Source: an uncultured Alphaproteobacteria bacterium
GTDB taxonomy: Bacteria > Pseudomonadota > Alphaproteobacteria > Rhodospirillales > Rhodospirillaceae
Reading direction: 5' to 3'
Length of the DNA: 64,000 bases
Assembly (NCBI GenBank): GCA_900079695.1
Contig: LT599022.1
Location: forward strand, 1 to 64,000
The notes under the pieces are model-generated. The model saw only the letters and a list, made by a program, of their open reading frames with translations. It ran no database searches and had not been told where the DNA came from. Both the position numbers and the translations under genes were made by a program. This document shows positions 45,543-53,498 of the stretch, piece after piece; position 1 is the stretch's first letter, and every line of letters begins with the position of its first letter.

Positions 45543-46448
45543 ATGACTTACGTTGCACCATCGAACCCCGAAGGGTCTTTCGTCGCTGCCGATTGGGCAT
45601 CCCTGTTCGCGCGCCTGGAGGCGGTCGGCGAGGTCGAGGCGGTGACGCGCAACCCGGTGTTCGCGCATCGCAAGACCGGACGTTTCGGCAACGTGCGGGT
45701 GATGCGCGACACCGCGCTGGTGCTGAACCGCGAGATCGATTTGCGGATCTTTCTTTCGCACTGGGTGCGCACGGTGGCGGTCGCGGACGGCCTCGACGTG
45801 TTCGACGCCGATGGTACGGAGGTGTTCTCTCTGCGCCGTACCGAAGCGACCGACGCGGCGGCCTGGGCGGCGGTGATCGGCGAACTCGCCGCCGCGGGCG
45901 AGGAAAACGCGACCCTGCCGTCGCGGTCGGAAGCCGCCGCGTGCGCGGATGCCGAGGTCGACGTCGCCGGATTGCGCGAGGCCTGGTCGGGGCTGACCGA
46001 CGTCCACCAGTTCGCGCCGATGCTGCGCCGCTTCGGCGTTTCGCGCATGCAGGCGCTGCGTCTGGCGGGCAGCCCCTGGGCGCGCGATGCCGGGGCGGGC
46101 GCGCTGGTTTGCGTTCTCGAAGCGGCGCGCGCCGCCGAATTGCCGATCATGATTTTCGTCGACAGCCCCGGTTGCACGCAGATTCACACCGGCCCGGTGG
46201 ACGAGGTGCGGGTGCGCGGCGATCGTCTCGACGTGCGCGGTCCGGCGTTCGCCCTCGCGGGCGACCTCGGCCGGATCGGGTCGTGCTGGGCGGTGCGCAA
46301 GCCCACCGAGTACGGCGGCATCACCACCCTGGAGGTGTTCGATCGCGGCGGCGTCTGCCGCGCCATCGTGTGCGGCCAGCGGGACCCGGGGGCGACCGAG
46401 CGGCCCGAGTGGACCGATCTCGTCCTGTCGTTGTCCGACGCGCCATGA
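45543..46448 (+). CDS. hmuS: HmuS/HemS/ChuS-type haem utilisation protein
   Basis: 301 residues, somewhat shorter than the usual ~345. Both tandem halves are recognisable. The first contains VEAVTRNPVFAHRKTGRFGN and LNREIDLRIFLSHWVRTVAV. The second contains the haem-ligand region LTDVHQFAPMLRRFGVSRMQ and IFVDSPGCTQIHTGPV. Proteins of this family take haem from the importer in the cytoplasm and can cleave or hand it on. The start gives the N-terminal GSFVAADWASLFARLEAVGE. It is first in an hmuSTUV series; the next ATG lies inside its stop (ATGATC/TGA overlap). Identity good, whether it is a true haem oxygenase is debated for the family. Confidence 0.9.
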   Translation: MTYVAPSNPEGSFVAADWASLFARLEAVGEVEAVTRNPVFAHRKTGRFGNVRVMRDTALVLNREIDLRIFLSHWVRTVAVADGLDVFDADGTEVFSLRRTEATDAAAWAAVIGELAAAGEENATLPSRSEAAACADAEVDVAGLREAWSGLTDVHQFAPMLRRFGVSRMQALRLAGSPWARDAGAGALVCVLEAARAAELPIMIFVDSPGCTQIHTGPVDEVRVRGDRLDVRGPAFALAGDLGRIGSCWAVRKPTEYGGITTLEVFDRGGVCRAIVCGQRDPGATERPEWTDLVLSLSDAP

Positions 46449-47281
46449 TCCGGTCCGCGTTCATCTCCCGCCGCCGCTTCCTCGCCGTTGCCGCGGTTGC
46501 CGCGATGCCGCTTCCGGCATGGGCGGAGACGCGGCGGGTGATCAGCGTCGGCGCGCCGGTCACCGAGATCGTCTTCGCGCTCGGCGGCGGCGGCGAGGTC
46601 GTCGCGGTCGACACCACCAGTCTCTATCCGGCGGCGGCGCAGGCGCTGCCGAAGGTCGGCTACATGCGGACCCTGTCGGCGGAGGGGCTGGCGTCGCTGA
46701 CGCCGGATCTGGTGCTGGCGGAGACCGGCAGCGGCCCGAAGGCGGCGCTCGACCGGCTGCGCAAGCTCGGCATCCGCATCGTCCTCGCCGACGACCGGCC
46801 GACCGTCGACGGCCTTGTCGGCAAGATCGCGGCGATCGGCCGCGAGCTCGGGCGGGAAGACGCGGCGGCGCGCCTTTCGGCCGAGGTTTCGGCGCGCTTC
46901 GCCGGGGTTTCCGGCGGGTTGGGGGAGCGGCCGGTGCTGTGCCTCGCGCATCTGCTGGACGGCCGCTTTCTCGCCGCGGGCGAGGATACGGTGGGGGATT
47001 CCCTGATCCGCCTCGCCGGGGGGCGCAACGCGTTCGCCCCCGTATCCGGCCATCGCCTCGCATCGGCGGAGGCGATCGTGGCGTCCGCGCCCGAGATGAT
47101 CGTGGTGGGGGCGGCGACGCTCGCGGGCGTCGGCGGCGTCGACGCGCTGCTGGCGCACCCCGACCTAGCGCTCACCCCGGCGGCGGAGCGGCGCGCCGTG
47201 GCCGCCATCGACGATACCCTGATGATCGGCTTCGGTCCGCGCACCCCCGACGCCGTCGCCGCGATCGCGGCGGCCCGATGA
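46445..47281 (+). CDS. hmuT: Periplasmic haem-binding protein HmuT
   Basis: 278 residues. The signal peptide has a twin-arginine motif (SRRRFLAVAAVAA), suggesting Tat export, which some haem-binding proteins use. The mature protein shows RVISVGAPVTEIVFALGGGG, VAVDTTSLYPAAAQALPKVG (Tyr next to Pro is the usual axial ligand area) and YMRTLSAEGLASLTPDLVLA. It carries haem from the outer-membrane receptor to HmuUV. It overlaps hmuS by 4 bases and hmuU by 4, so the series is translationally coupled. Confidence 0.92.
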   Translation: MIRSAFISRRRFLAVAAVAAMPLPAWAETRRVISVGAPVTEIVFALGGGGEVVAVDTTSLYPAAAQALPKVGYMRTLSAEGLASLTPDLVLAETGSGPKAALDRLRKLGIRIVLADDRPTVDGLVGKIAAIGRELGREDAAARLSAEVSARFAGVSGGLGERPVLCLAHLLDGRFLAAGEDTVGDSLIRLAGGRNAFAPVSGHRLASAEAIVASAPEMIVVGAATLAGVGGVDALLAHPDLALTPAAERRAVAAIDDTLMIGFGPRTPDAVAAIAAAR

Positions 47282-48324
47282 GCGGCGCGGCGTTCGCTCC
47301 GGGCGTGGCGCGCCGACCGGCTCTCGCGCCGATCCTCGCGGTCTCGGTCGCGGCGCTCGCGGCGCTGTGTCTGATCGCGGCGGGGAGCGGCGGCGTTTCC
47401 ATCGCCGCGACGCGCATCCTCGCCGAACTGTTCGGCGATCCGGGGGCAGGTCTGTCGTCGCGCGAGGCGGCGATTCTGGTGCAGATCCGGCTGCCGCGCA
47501 TCGTTCTGGCGGCGTTCGTCGGCGCGTCGGTGGCGGGGGCGGGGGCGGCGTTGCAGGGGCTTTTCCGCAATCCGCTCGCCGACCCAGGGCTGATCGGCGT
47601 GTCGGGCGGTGCGGCGTTCGCGGCGACCGCGGCGATCGTTCTCGGCGCGGCGGGAGCCTTGGTCGTGCCGCTCGCGGCGTTCGCGGGCGGCGTCGTCGCC
47701 ACCGCCTTGATCTTCGGTCTGGCGCGCGTCAACGGCGGGGTCTCGGCTTCGGGCATGCTGCTGGTCGGGATCGCGATCAACGCGTTGTCGGGGGCGGGAA
47801 TCGGCGTGTTCGGCTACATCGGCACCGACATCCAGCTCCGCCAGATTTCGCTCTGGACCCTCGGCAGTCTCGCGGGCGCGACCTGGGAGACGGTGATTCC
47901 CGCCGCGGCGCTGATGACGGCGGGAACCGCCGGTCTGCTGGCGCGCGCGCGGGCGATGGACGTGTTCGTGCTCGGCGAGCGCGAGGCGTTCGCCCTCGGG
48001 CTTTCGCCGGTGCGGTTCACCGTCGAGGTGGTGCTGTTGGCGGCGCTGGCGGTCGGCGCGTCGGTGGCGGTGGCGGGGCCGATCGGGTTTCTCGGTCTCG
48101 TCGTGCCGCACATCGCGCGGATGTGCCTCGGGCCTTCGCATCCGCGCCTGATGGCGGTCGGGCTGCTGGTGGGGGCGGCAGGTCTGGTCGGCGCCGATAC
48201 CCTGGCGCGGACCCTCGCGATGCCCGCGGAAATTCCGGTCGGACTGTTGCTGAGCCTGGCCGGTGCGCCGTTCTTCCTCTGGCTGTTGCGGCGCGCCGCG
48301 CGTTCGGGGGGCGGCCATGCTTGA
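47278..48324 (+). CDS. hmuU: Haem ABC transporter permease HmuU
   Basis: 348 residues with about ten helices of the FecCD type: VQIRLPRIVLAAFVGASVAG near 75, FRNPLADPGLIGVSGGAAF near 97, LWTLGSLAGATW and VAVAGPIGFLGLVVPHIARM, closing AGAPFFLWLLRR. It is the inner-membrane channel for haem together with HmuV. Only the adjoining genes (HmuS, HmuT) distinguish it from the second FecCD permease at 29336-30376. Confidence 0.92.
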   Translation: MSGAAFAPGVARRPALAPILAVSVAALAALCLIAAGSGGVSIAATRILAELFGDPGAGLSSREAAILVQIRLPRIVLAAFVGASVAGAGAALQGLFRNPLADPGLIGVSGGAAFAATAAIVLGAAGALVVPLAAFAGGVVATALIFGLARVNGGVSASGMLLVGIAINALSGAGIGVFGYIGTDIQLRQISLWTLGSLAGATWETVIPAAALMTAGTAGLLARARAMDVFVLGEREAFALGLSPVRFTVEVVLLAALAVGASVAVAGPIGFLGLVVPHIARMCLGPSHPRLMAVGLLVGAAGLVGADTLARTLAMPAEIPVGLLLSLAGAPFFLWLLRRAARSGGGHA

Positions 48325-49162
48325 GGCGTCGCGGATTTCGGTGCGCGTCGGCGGACGCTTGCTGCTGTCTGAGGTTTCGCTGAGCCCCGGCGCGGGCGGC
48401 GTCACCGCGGTGGTCGGCCCCAACGGCGCGGGTAAAAGCACCTTGCTGGCGGTGCTCTCCGGCGAGCGGCGACCGGACGCGGGCGAGGTGCGCCTCGACG
48501 GACGTCCGCTCGCCGACTGGAGCGTCGCCGATCTGGCGCGGCGGCGCGCGGTCATGCATCAGAGCGCACCGCTCGAATTTCCGTTCTCGGTCGACGAGGT
48601 GGTGGCGCTCGGCCTCGCCGCGGCGCAAGGGCGCGGCCGGGTGCGGCCGTCCCTCGACCCCTGCCTCGCCGCGGCCGACGTTCTCCACCTGCGGCGGCGG
48701 CTCTATCCCAGCCTCTCGGGCGGTGAACGTCAGCGCGTGCAGTTCGCGCGCGCCCTCGCGCAGAGCCGCGCCGCCGGTGAGCGGGGCGGGGTGTTGCTGC
48801 TCGACGAACCGACCGCGAGCCTCGACCCCCGCCATCAGCACCGCCTGCTCGGTTCGGCGCGGACGTGGGCGGCGGAAACCGGCGGCGCGGTGGTCGCGGT
48901 GCTGCACGATCTATCCCTGGCGGCGGCCTATGCCGACGTCGCGGCGGTTCTGTGCGACGGCGAACTGGCGTGGCTGGGCGCGCCGCGCGACATGCCGACG
49001 GCGATGCTGACGCGGGTGTTCGGGGTGCCGTTCCTGCGTCTCGACCGGCCCGACGGCGGCGGCTGCGTGTTCGTTCCGGCGGTGCGCGGGGAAGGGGTTG
49101 CATTGCCCGGAATCAATGATAATGATACGCAATCGCAGAAAATGCGCATCCATATTTCCTGA
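48317..49162 (+). CDS. hmuV: Haem ABC transporter ATPase HmuV
   Basis: 281 residues. Walker A GPNGAGKSTLLAVL is near 36, the signature LSGGERQRVQFARAL near 132, and Walker B VLLLDEPTASLDPRHQHRL follows. HmuV-type features are MHQSAPLEFPFSVDEVVALG and AVLHDLSLAAAYAD. It energises haem import by HmuU. It overlaps hmuU by 8 bases. The last 15 codons contain a Fur-box-like sequence that can act on the next gene. Confidence 0.92.
   Translation: MLEASRISVRVGGRLLLSEVSLSPGAGGVTAVVGPNGAGKSTLLAVLSGERRPDAGEVRLDGRPLADWSVADLARRRAVMHQSAPLEFPFSVDEVVALGLAAAQGRGRVRPSLDPCLAAADVLHLRRRLYPSLSGGERQRVQFARALAQSRAAGERGGVLLLDEPTASLDPRHQHRLLGSARTWAAETGGAVVAVLHDLSLAAAYADVAAVLCDGELAWLGAPRDMPTAMLTRVFGVPFLRLDRPDGGGCVFVPAVRGEGVALPGINDNDTQSQKMRIHIS
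49111..49133. promoter_or_regulatory. Candidate Fur box upstream of the response regulator gene
   Basis: AATCAATGATAATGATACGC contains ATGATAATGATA, close to the GATAATGATAATC core of Fur sites, in an otherwise GC-rich context. It lies within the 3' end of hmuV, about 50 bases before the response regulator ATG, where repression by iron would fit. Confidence 0.45.
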
Positions 49163-49183
49163 ATCCCAACCCGAAGGAACGTC

Positions 49184-49852
49184 ATGCGCATCCTCATCGT
49201 CGAGGACGATCGCAAGGTCAGTCACTGGCTCGGCTCCAAGCTGAGCGCCTGCGGCCATGCCTGCCGCGTGGTGGAGGACGGCGAGAGCGCGCTCGCGGCG
49301 TTGCGGAACGAGGCGTTCGACGTCGTCGTGCTCGACCAGATGCTGCCGAAGATGAGCGGCCTCGAAGTGCTGGAGCGGCTGCGCGGCCGCAGCCACCCGC
49401 CGGTGATGATCCTCTCGGCGATCGACGGGGCGGAGCGGCGCGTCGACGGCCTGCGCGCCGGGGCCGACGACTATCTCGGCAAGCCGTTTCATTTCGACGA
49501 ACTGCTGGTCCGCCTCGAACTGCTGTCGCGGCGGACCGCGTCCGCCGAGCACGACGGGCGGGTGCTCTACGCCGAGGATCTCAGCCTCGACGAAATCGAC
49601 CGCACGGTTCGCCGGGGCGGGCGCGTCATCGACCTTACCGACAAGGAGTTCAAGCTGTTGCAGGTGCTGATGCGGCACAAGGGGCAGACCGTGACGCGCA
49701 CCATGCTGTTCGAGAAGGTGTGGGGCTACGCGTTCGCCCCGCAAACCAACCTGATCGATGTGCATATGTCGAAGCTGCGGGCGAAGGTCGATCGCGGCCA
49801 TGCGCGCACGCTGCTGCAAACCGTCCGGGCGATCGGCTATGTCCTCGGGTGA
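49184..49852 (+). CDS. OmpR/PhoB-family response regulator
   Basis: 222 residues. A receiver domain has the acidic pair ED at 8-9, phospho-acceptor Asp in VVVLDQMLPKMSG (about 51) and Lys in LGKPFHFDELL. The winged-helix domain ends NLIDVHMSKLRAKVDRGHAR, TLLQTVRAIGYVLG, close to the CusR/QseB group. GAAGGAAC precedes the ATG. It overlaps the kinase gene by 14 bases. Sited between hmuV and hmuR, it probably regulates haem uptake or the neighbouring metal island; that is inference from position. Confidence 0.9.
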   Translation: MRILIVEDDRKVSHWLGSKLSACGHACRVVEDGESALAALRNEAFDVVVLDQMLPKMSGLEVLERLRGRSHPPVMILSAIDGAERRVDGLRAGADDYLGKPFHFDELLVRLELLSRRTASAEHDGRVLYAEDLSLDEIDRTVRRGGRVIDLTDKEFKLLQVLMRHKGQTVTRTMLFEKVWGYAFAPQTNLIDVHMSKLRAKVDRGHARTLLQTVRAIGYVLG

Positions 49853-51203
49853 GGCGGGCTTGCGGCGGTTGCGGGATCTGCTCGCGACCAGCAGTTTCCG
49901 TCAGGCCGCGGCGATGACGGTGGTGTTCGTCGTCGCGGTTTCGGCGATGATCCTGCGGACCCACCACGTGATCGACGGCATTCTCGACGCCCACGTCGCC
50001 GAGCTGGTGGCCCGCGACGTCGAGCGGCAGTCGTCGTCGGCGCATTTCGCGTCCGCCGCTGCCTTCGCCGACGCGTTGCGGGAGACGCCGCCGATGCCGG
50101 TGCGCCGCGTCGCGGTGAGCGATGCCGAGGGGCGGGTTCTCTACGGCGATCCGGAGTTCGACCGGGCGGTGTCGCGGGTCTGCGGCGGGTGCGGCGGGTT
50201 CCGCGCCGCGGCGGACGCCGCCGAATACGTCGGCCGCCGCGTCGGCCTGGCGGACGGCGGACACTATACGATCGCCTACGACATCCGGCCGATGCTTGCG
50301 CAGTTGCGGGTTCTGCCGTCGATCGCCGACGCCACCCTGATCGGCATCGGGCTTCTGTCGCTCGCGCTCTGCATCCATTTCAGCCGCATCAACCTGCGCC
50401 GCGTCGAACGCATCAGCCGGACGCTCGCGCGGTTCGCCGCGGGCGACGCGGCCGCGCGCGCCCCGGCCGACGGGCGCGACGAATTCGCCCGCCTCGGCGC
50501 CGAAATCAACCGCGCGCTCGACCGCGTCAACCGTCTCGCCGAGGAGGTCAAGGATTCCTCCGGGCGGGTCGCGCACGAGTTGCGCACGCCGCTGACGCGG
50601 CTGCAGAACCGTCTGATCAGCGCGGCGGATCGGGCCCGGGGCTGCCTGCGCAAGGAGCTGCTGTTCTCGATCGAGGACATCGGCAAGGTTCAGAGCCTGT
50701 TCCGCGCGGTAATGCGGATCGGCGAGATCGAAACCGGCTGCTGCGCGCATCACTTCGCCGAGATCGACGCGGCGGAGCTGCTCGGCGATCTCGCCGATAC
50801 CTATCTGCCGCTCGCCGAGCGGCGCGCGTGCGATCTGGATGTGGAGGTCGCGCCCGGCTGCGTGCTGTTCGGCGACCGCGATCTGCTGTTCCAGGCGGTC
50901 GCCAATCTCCTCGACAACGCGTTCAAATATGCCCCCGCCGGGGCGCCGATCCGGCTCGTCGCCGCCCCCGCCGAGGGGGCGAGCGAAATCGCGGTGATCG
51001 ACCGCGGCCCGGGGATTCCGGCCGCGGCGCGGCACCTGGCGGTACAGCGTTTCCGACGCCTCGACAACGCCGCGAACCTTCCCGGTAGCGGCCTCGGACT
51101 GCCGCTCGCTGCGGCGATCGCCGAGCTGCATCGCGGCGCGCTGGTTCTCGGCGACGCCGCGCCCGGCCTGGCGGCGACTCTCCGGATCGCCCGCGACGGG
51201 TGA
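49839..51203 (+). CDS. Membrane sensor histidine kinase
   Basis: 454 residues. Helix 1 is near residues 27-43 (MTVVFVVAVSAMIL). A periplasmic region of about 125 residues contains a CGGCGG cluster with two Cys (near 114-117). Helix 2 lies near 166-184. HAMP follows, then HisKA with SGRVAHELRTPLTRL (His about 246), and HATPase with NLLDNAFKYAPAGAP and a GSGLGLPLAAAIAELH box. The CxxC in the sensor domain could bind a metal or report redox state. It partners the preceding response regulator; no accessory lipoprotein is nearby. Confidence 0.88.
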   Translation: MSSGEAGLRRLRDLLATSSFRQAAAMTVVFVVAVSAMILRTHHVIDGILDAHVAELVARDVERQSSSAHFASAAAFADALRETPPMPVRRVAVSDAEGRVLYGDPEFDRAVSRVCGGCGGFRAAADAAEYVGRRVGLADGGHYTIAYDIRPMLAQLRVLPSIADATLIGIGLLSLALCIHFSRINLRRVERISRTLARFAAGDAAARAPADGRDEFARLGAEINRALDRVNRLAEEVKDSSGRVAHELRTPLTRLQNRLISAADRARGCLRKELLFSIEDIGKVQSLFRAVMRIGEIETGCCAHHFAEIDAAELLGDLADTYLPLAERRACDLDVEVAPGCVLFGDRDLLFQAVANLLDNAFKYAPAGAPIRLVAAPAEGASEIAVIDRGPGIPAAARHLAVQRFRRLDNAANLPGSGLGLPLAAAIAELHRGALVLGDAAPGLAATLRIARDG

Positions 51204-51253
51204 GCCGTGCGCCGTGGTGAAGCATTCTTAATGCTCCCGGCCTTGTCTCAATT

Positions 51254-51387
51254 TGCAAATAAAACTCATTATCGTGCCGGTCGAAAGCGCGCCCGGACGT
51301 CGCGCGTCGGGAAAATCTCTGCCCGGCGTCGAGAACAAATCGGTCGGAACCCGACGGATGCATATCTTAGACTTGTTATAAATTACC
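51254..51387 (+). promoter_or_regulatory. Candidate control sites ahead of hmuR
   Basis: Two AT-rich sites stand out. TGCAAATAAAACTCATTATC (51254-51273) resembles a degenerate Fur box. GTTATAAATTACC (51375-51387) resembles the sites ahead of the ccsA-like and TonB genes and lies about 57 bases before hmuR. Neither can be assigned to a regulator from sequence alone. Confidence 0.35.
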
Positions 51388-51443
51388 GCATTCCGGGCGG
51401 CTTCATCGGCGACGACGAGTTTACGCAACGGAGCACGCAGACG

Positions 51444-53423
51444 ATGTTCAAGGATACATGGATCGTGGCCGCCGTCGCGGCCGGAAGTCTGGCGAGCGCG
51501 GCGGCCGCGCAGGCCCAGAGCGCCCCGGCGGCCACGATCCCTCTCGGGACGCTCAACGTCACCGCCGATCCCCCCGCCGACCCCGCGAAGAACGCCACCC
51601 GCATCGACCGGGAGGAGATCGAGAGCTTCGGCGGCATCGACGACGCGCTGCGGTCGACCCCCGGGGTGTTCACGCAGGACAATCCGCAGCAGCCGGGCTT
51701 CGGCGTCAACATCCGCGGCTTCGAAGGCGTCGGCCGGGTCAACATGATGGTCGACGGCGTGCGCCAGAGCTTCCGCTTTTCCGGGCACGAGGCTGGCGGC
51801 TTCACCTACGTCGATCCCAATCTCCTGGCCGGGGTCGATCTGACGCGCGGCGAAGTCACCACCACCGGCGGCGGCGGCCTCGCGGGGTCGGTCGATTTCC
51901 GCACCCTCGACGTCGACGACATCCTGCGCGGCGACGCGACGCGGGGCGTGCTCGGCCGGGTCTCCTGGGGCAGCAACGGTGCGGGCTTTTCCGAGATGCT
52001 GTCGGCCGCGACCAAGGTCGACGGGTTCGGCGTCGCCGGGGCGATCAGCAAGCGCGATTCCGACGACTACGAGGGCGGCGACGGCCGCACGGTGGACGAC
52101 ACCGCGCAGGATCTGATCTCGGGCCTGATCAAGTTCAACGCCGAACTGACCGACGAACAGCACGTCGCGCTCGGCGCGGTGTTCTACAACAACGATTTCT
52201 TCGCCAATTCCTACGGCCAGACGGTGCAGAACAACACCTACACCGCCCGATACAACTACAACCCGCACAACGGCATCGTCGACCTCACCGTCAACGGCTA
52301 CTACAACGACCTGAAGATGAAGTACACCTCCGGCACCGGGTCCTACGTCGGCCGCAACATCACCGACAAGGGGGCGGGGTTCGACGTTTCCAACCTCTCC
52401 TCCGTCGAGTTCGGCGCGGTGCGGCTGCGCAGCACCAACGGGTTCGAGTATTTCCACGACGACGTCACCAGCCGCAGCGGCGGCGTCAACCCCGGCGACG
52501 GCACCAGCGCCACCGGCGGCGTGTTCACCGAGAACACCTTCACCTACGGCATCTTCGACCTGACCGCCGGGCTGCGATACAGCTTCTATTCGCTCGACGG
52601 CAGCGGCACCCTCAGCAGCGCGTTCGGCGATTACGACGTCGACGCTTCGAAGGGCGAGCTCGACCCCAAGATCACGCTCGCGGCGCGGGTCACCGACTGG
52701 CTGCAGCCCTACGTGACGTTCTCCCGCTCGATGCGCGCGCCGACGCTCCAGGAAACCATGCTCGGCGGCGATCATCCCGGCGCGGCGAGCCAGAGCTTCA
52801 TCCCCAATCCGGATCTCAAGCCGGAAACCCAGATCGGCTGGGAGTTCGGCGCCAACGTCAAGACCGCCGACCTGCTGACGACCGGCGACAAGCTGACGAT
52901 CCGCGCCGACTACTACGTGATGGACGTCGACGACTACATCGCCTCGACCCTGAACCCGACGTGGTTCCGCTACCAGTACGTCAACGTCGAGGGCACCACC
53001 AAAGTGCAGGGGCTCGAACTCGCGGCGGCCTACGACATGGGCCGCGCGTTCGGCGACCTCGCCTACACCCATTCGGATTCGAACCTGCCGTCGCAGTTGC
53101 CCGGTCTCGGCGCGAGCCAGTACCTCCCCGACGACGTCGTCGCGGTCACCGCGGGCCTGCGCTTCCTCGACCGCAAGCTCACCGTCGGCGGCCGCTACAC
53201 CTACGTTTCGGGCGGCATGGTGGCGACCGTCACCGGCGTCTTCCAGACCGACGCGTCCTACGACATCGTCGACGCCTTCGCCACCTACGCGGTGACCGAC
53301 GACGTTGACGTGAGCCTCAAGGCGACCAACCTCTTCGACGAGAAGTACGTGCCGTTTCTCAGCAACAGCACCGAATACGGCCCGGGGCGGACGGTCTACC
53401 TCGCCACCCAGTTCCGCTTCTGA
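51444..53423 (+). CDS. hmuR: TonB-dependent haem/haemoglobin receptor
   Basis: 659 residues from the ATG at 51444; the open frame upstream crosses the promoter region. A signal peptide precedes AQAQSAPA. A plug has the haem-receptor pattern ATRIDREEIESFGGIDDALR, VNIRGFEGVGRVNMMVDGVR and GGGGLAGSVDFRTLDVDDIL. The barrel carries SRSMRAPTLQETMLGGDHPG, then NPDLKPETQIGWEFG: the FRAP/NPDL elements of haem receptors, here MRAP, with a His between. The final Phe (YLATQFRF) is the barrel assembly signal. It follows the two-component genes on the same strand and precedes the anaerobic haem degradation genes. Confidence 0.9.
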   Translation: MFKDTWIVAAVAAGSLASAAAAQAQSAPAATIPLGTLNVTADPPADPAKNATRIDREEIESFGGIDDALRSTPGVFTQDNPQQPGFGVNIRGFEGVGRVNMMVDGVRQSFRFSGHEAGGFTYVDPNLLAGVDLTRGEVTTTGGGGLAGSVDFRTLDVDDILRGDATRGVLGRVSWGSNGAGFSEMLSAATKVDGFGVAGAISKRDSDDYEGGDGRTVDDTAQDLISGLIKFNAELTDEQHVALGAVFYNNDFFANSYGQTVQNNTYTARYNYNPHNGIVDLTVNGYYNDLKMKYTSGTGSYVGRNITDKGAGFDVSNLSSVEFGAVRLRSTNGFEYFHDDVTSRSGGVNPGDGTSATGGVFTENTFTYGIFDLTAGLRYSFYSLDGSGTLSSAFGDYDVDASKGELDPKITLAARVTDWLQPYVTFSRSMRAPTLQETMLGGDHPGAASQSFIPNPDLKPETQIGWEFGANVKTADLLTTGDKLTIRADYYVMDVDDYIASTLNPTWFRYQYVNVEGTTKVQGLELAAAYDMGRAFGDLAYTHSDSNLPSQLPGLGASQYLPDDVVAVTAGLRFLDRKLTVGGRYTYVSGGMVATVTGVFQTDASYDIVDAFATYAVTDDVDVSLKATNLFDEKYVPFLSNSTEYGPGRTVYLATQFRF

Positions 53424-53434
53424 TCCCCGGCCGC

Positions 53435-53458
53435 GGAGCCGGGGGCTGCCCCGGCTCC
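53435..53458 (+). terminator. GC-rich hairpin between hmuR and hutW
   Basis: GGAGCCGGGG and CCCCGGCTCC form an exact 10-bp stem with loop GCTG, 12 bases after the hmuR stop and 40 before hutW. No T-run follows, so it may only lower downstream expression. Confidence 0.5.
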
Positions 53459-53498
53459 GTCGGATACGGCCTCGCTTCGAACCGACCTCAGGCGCATC

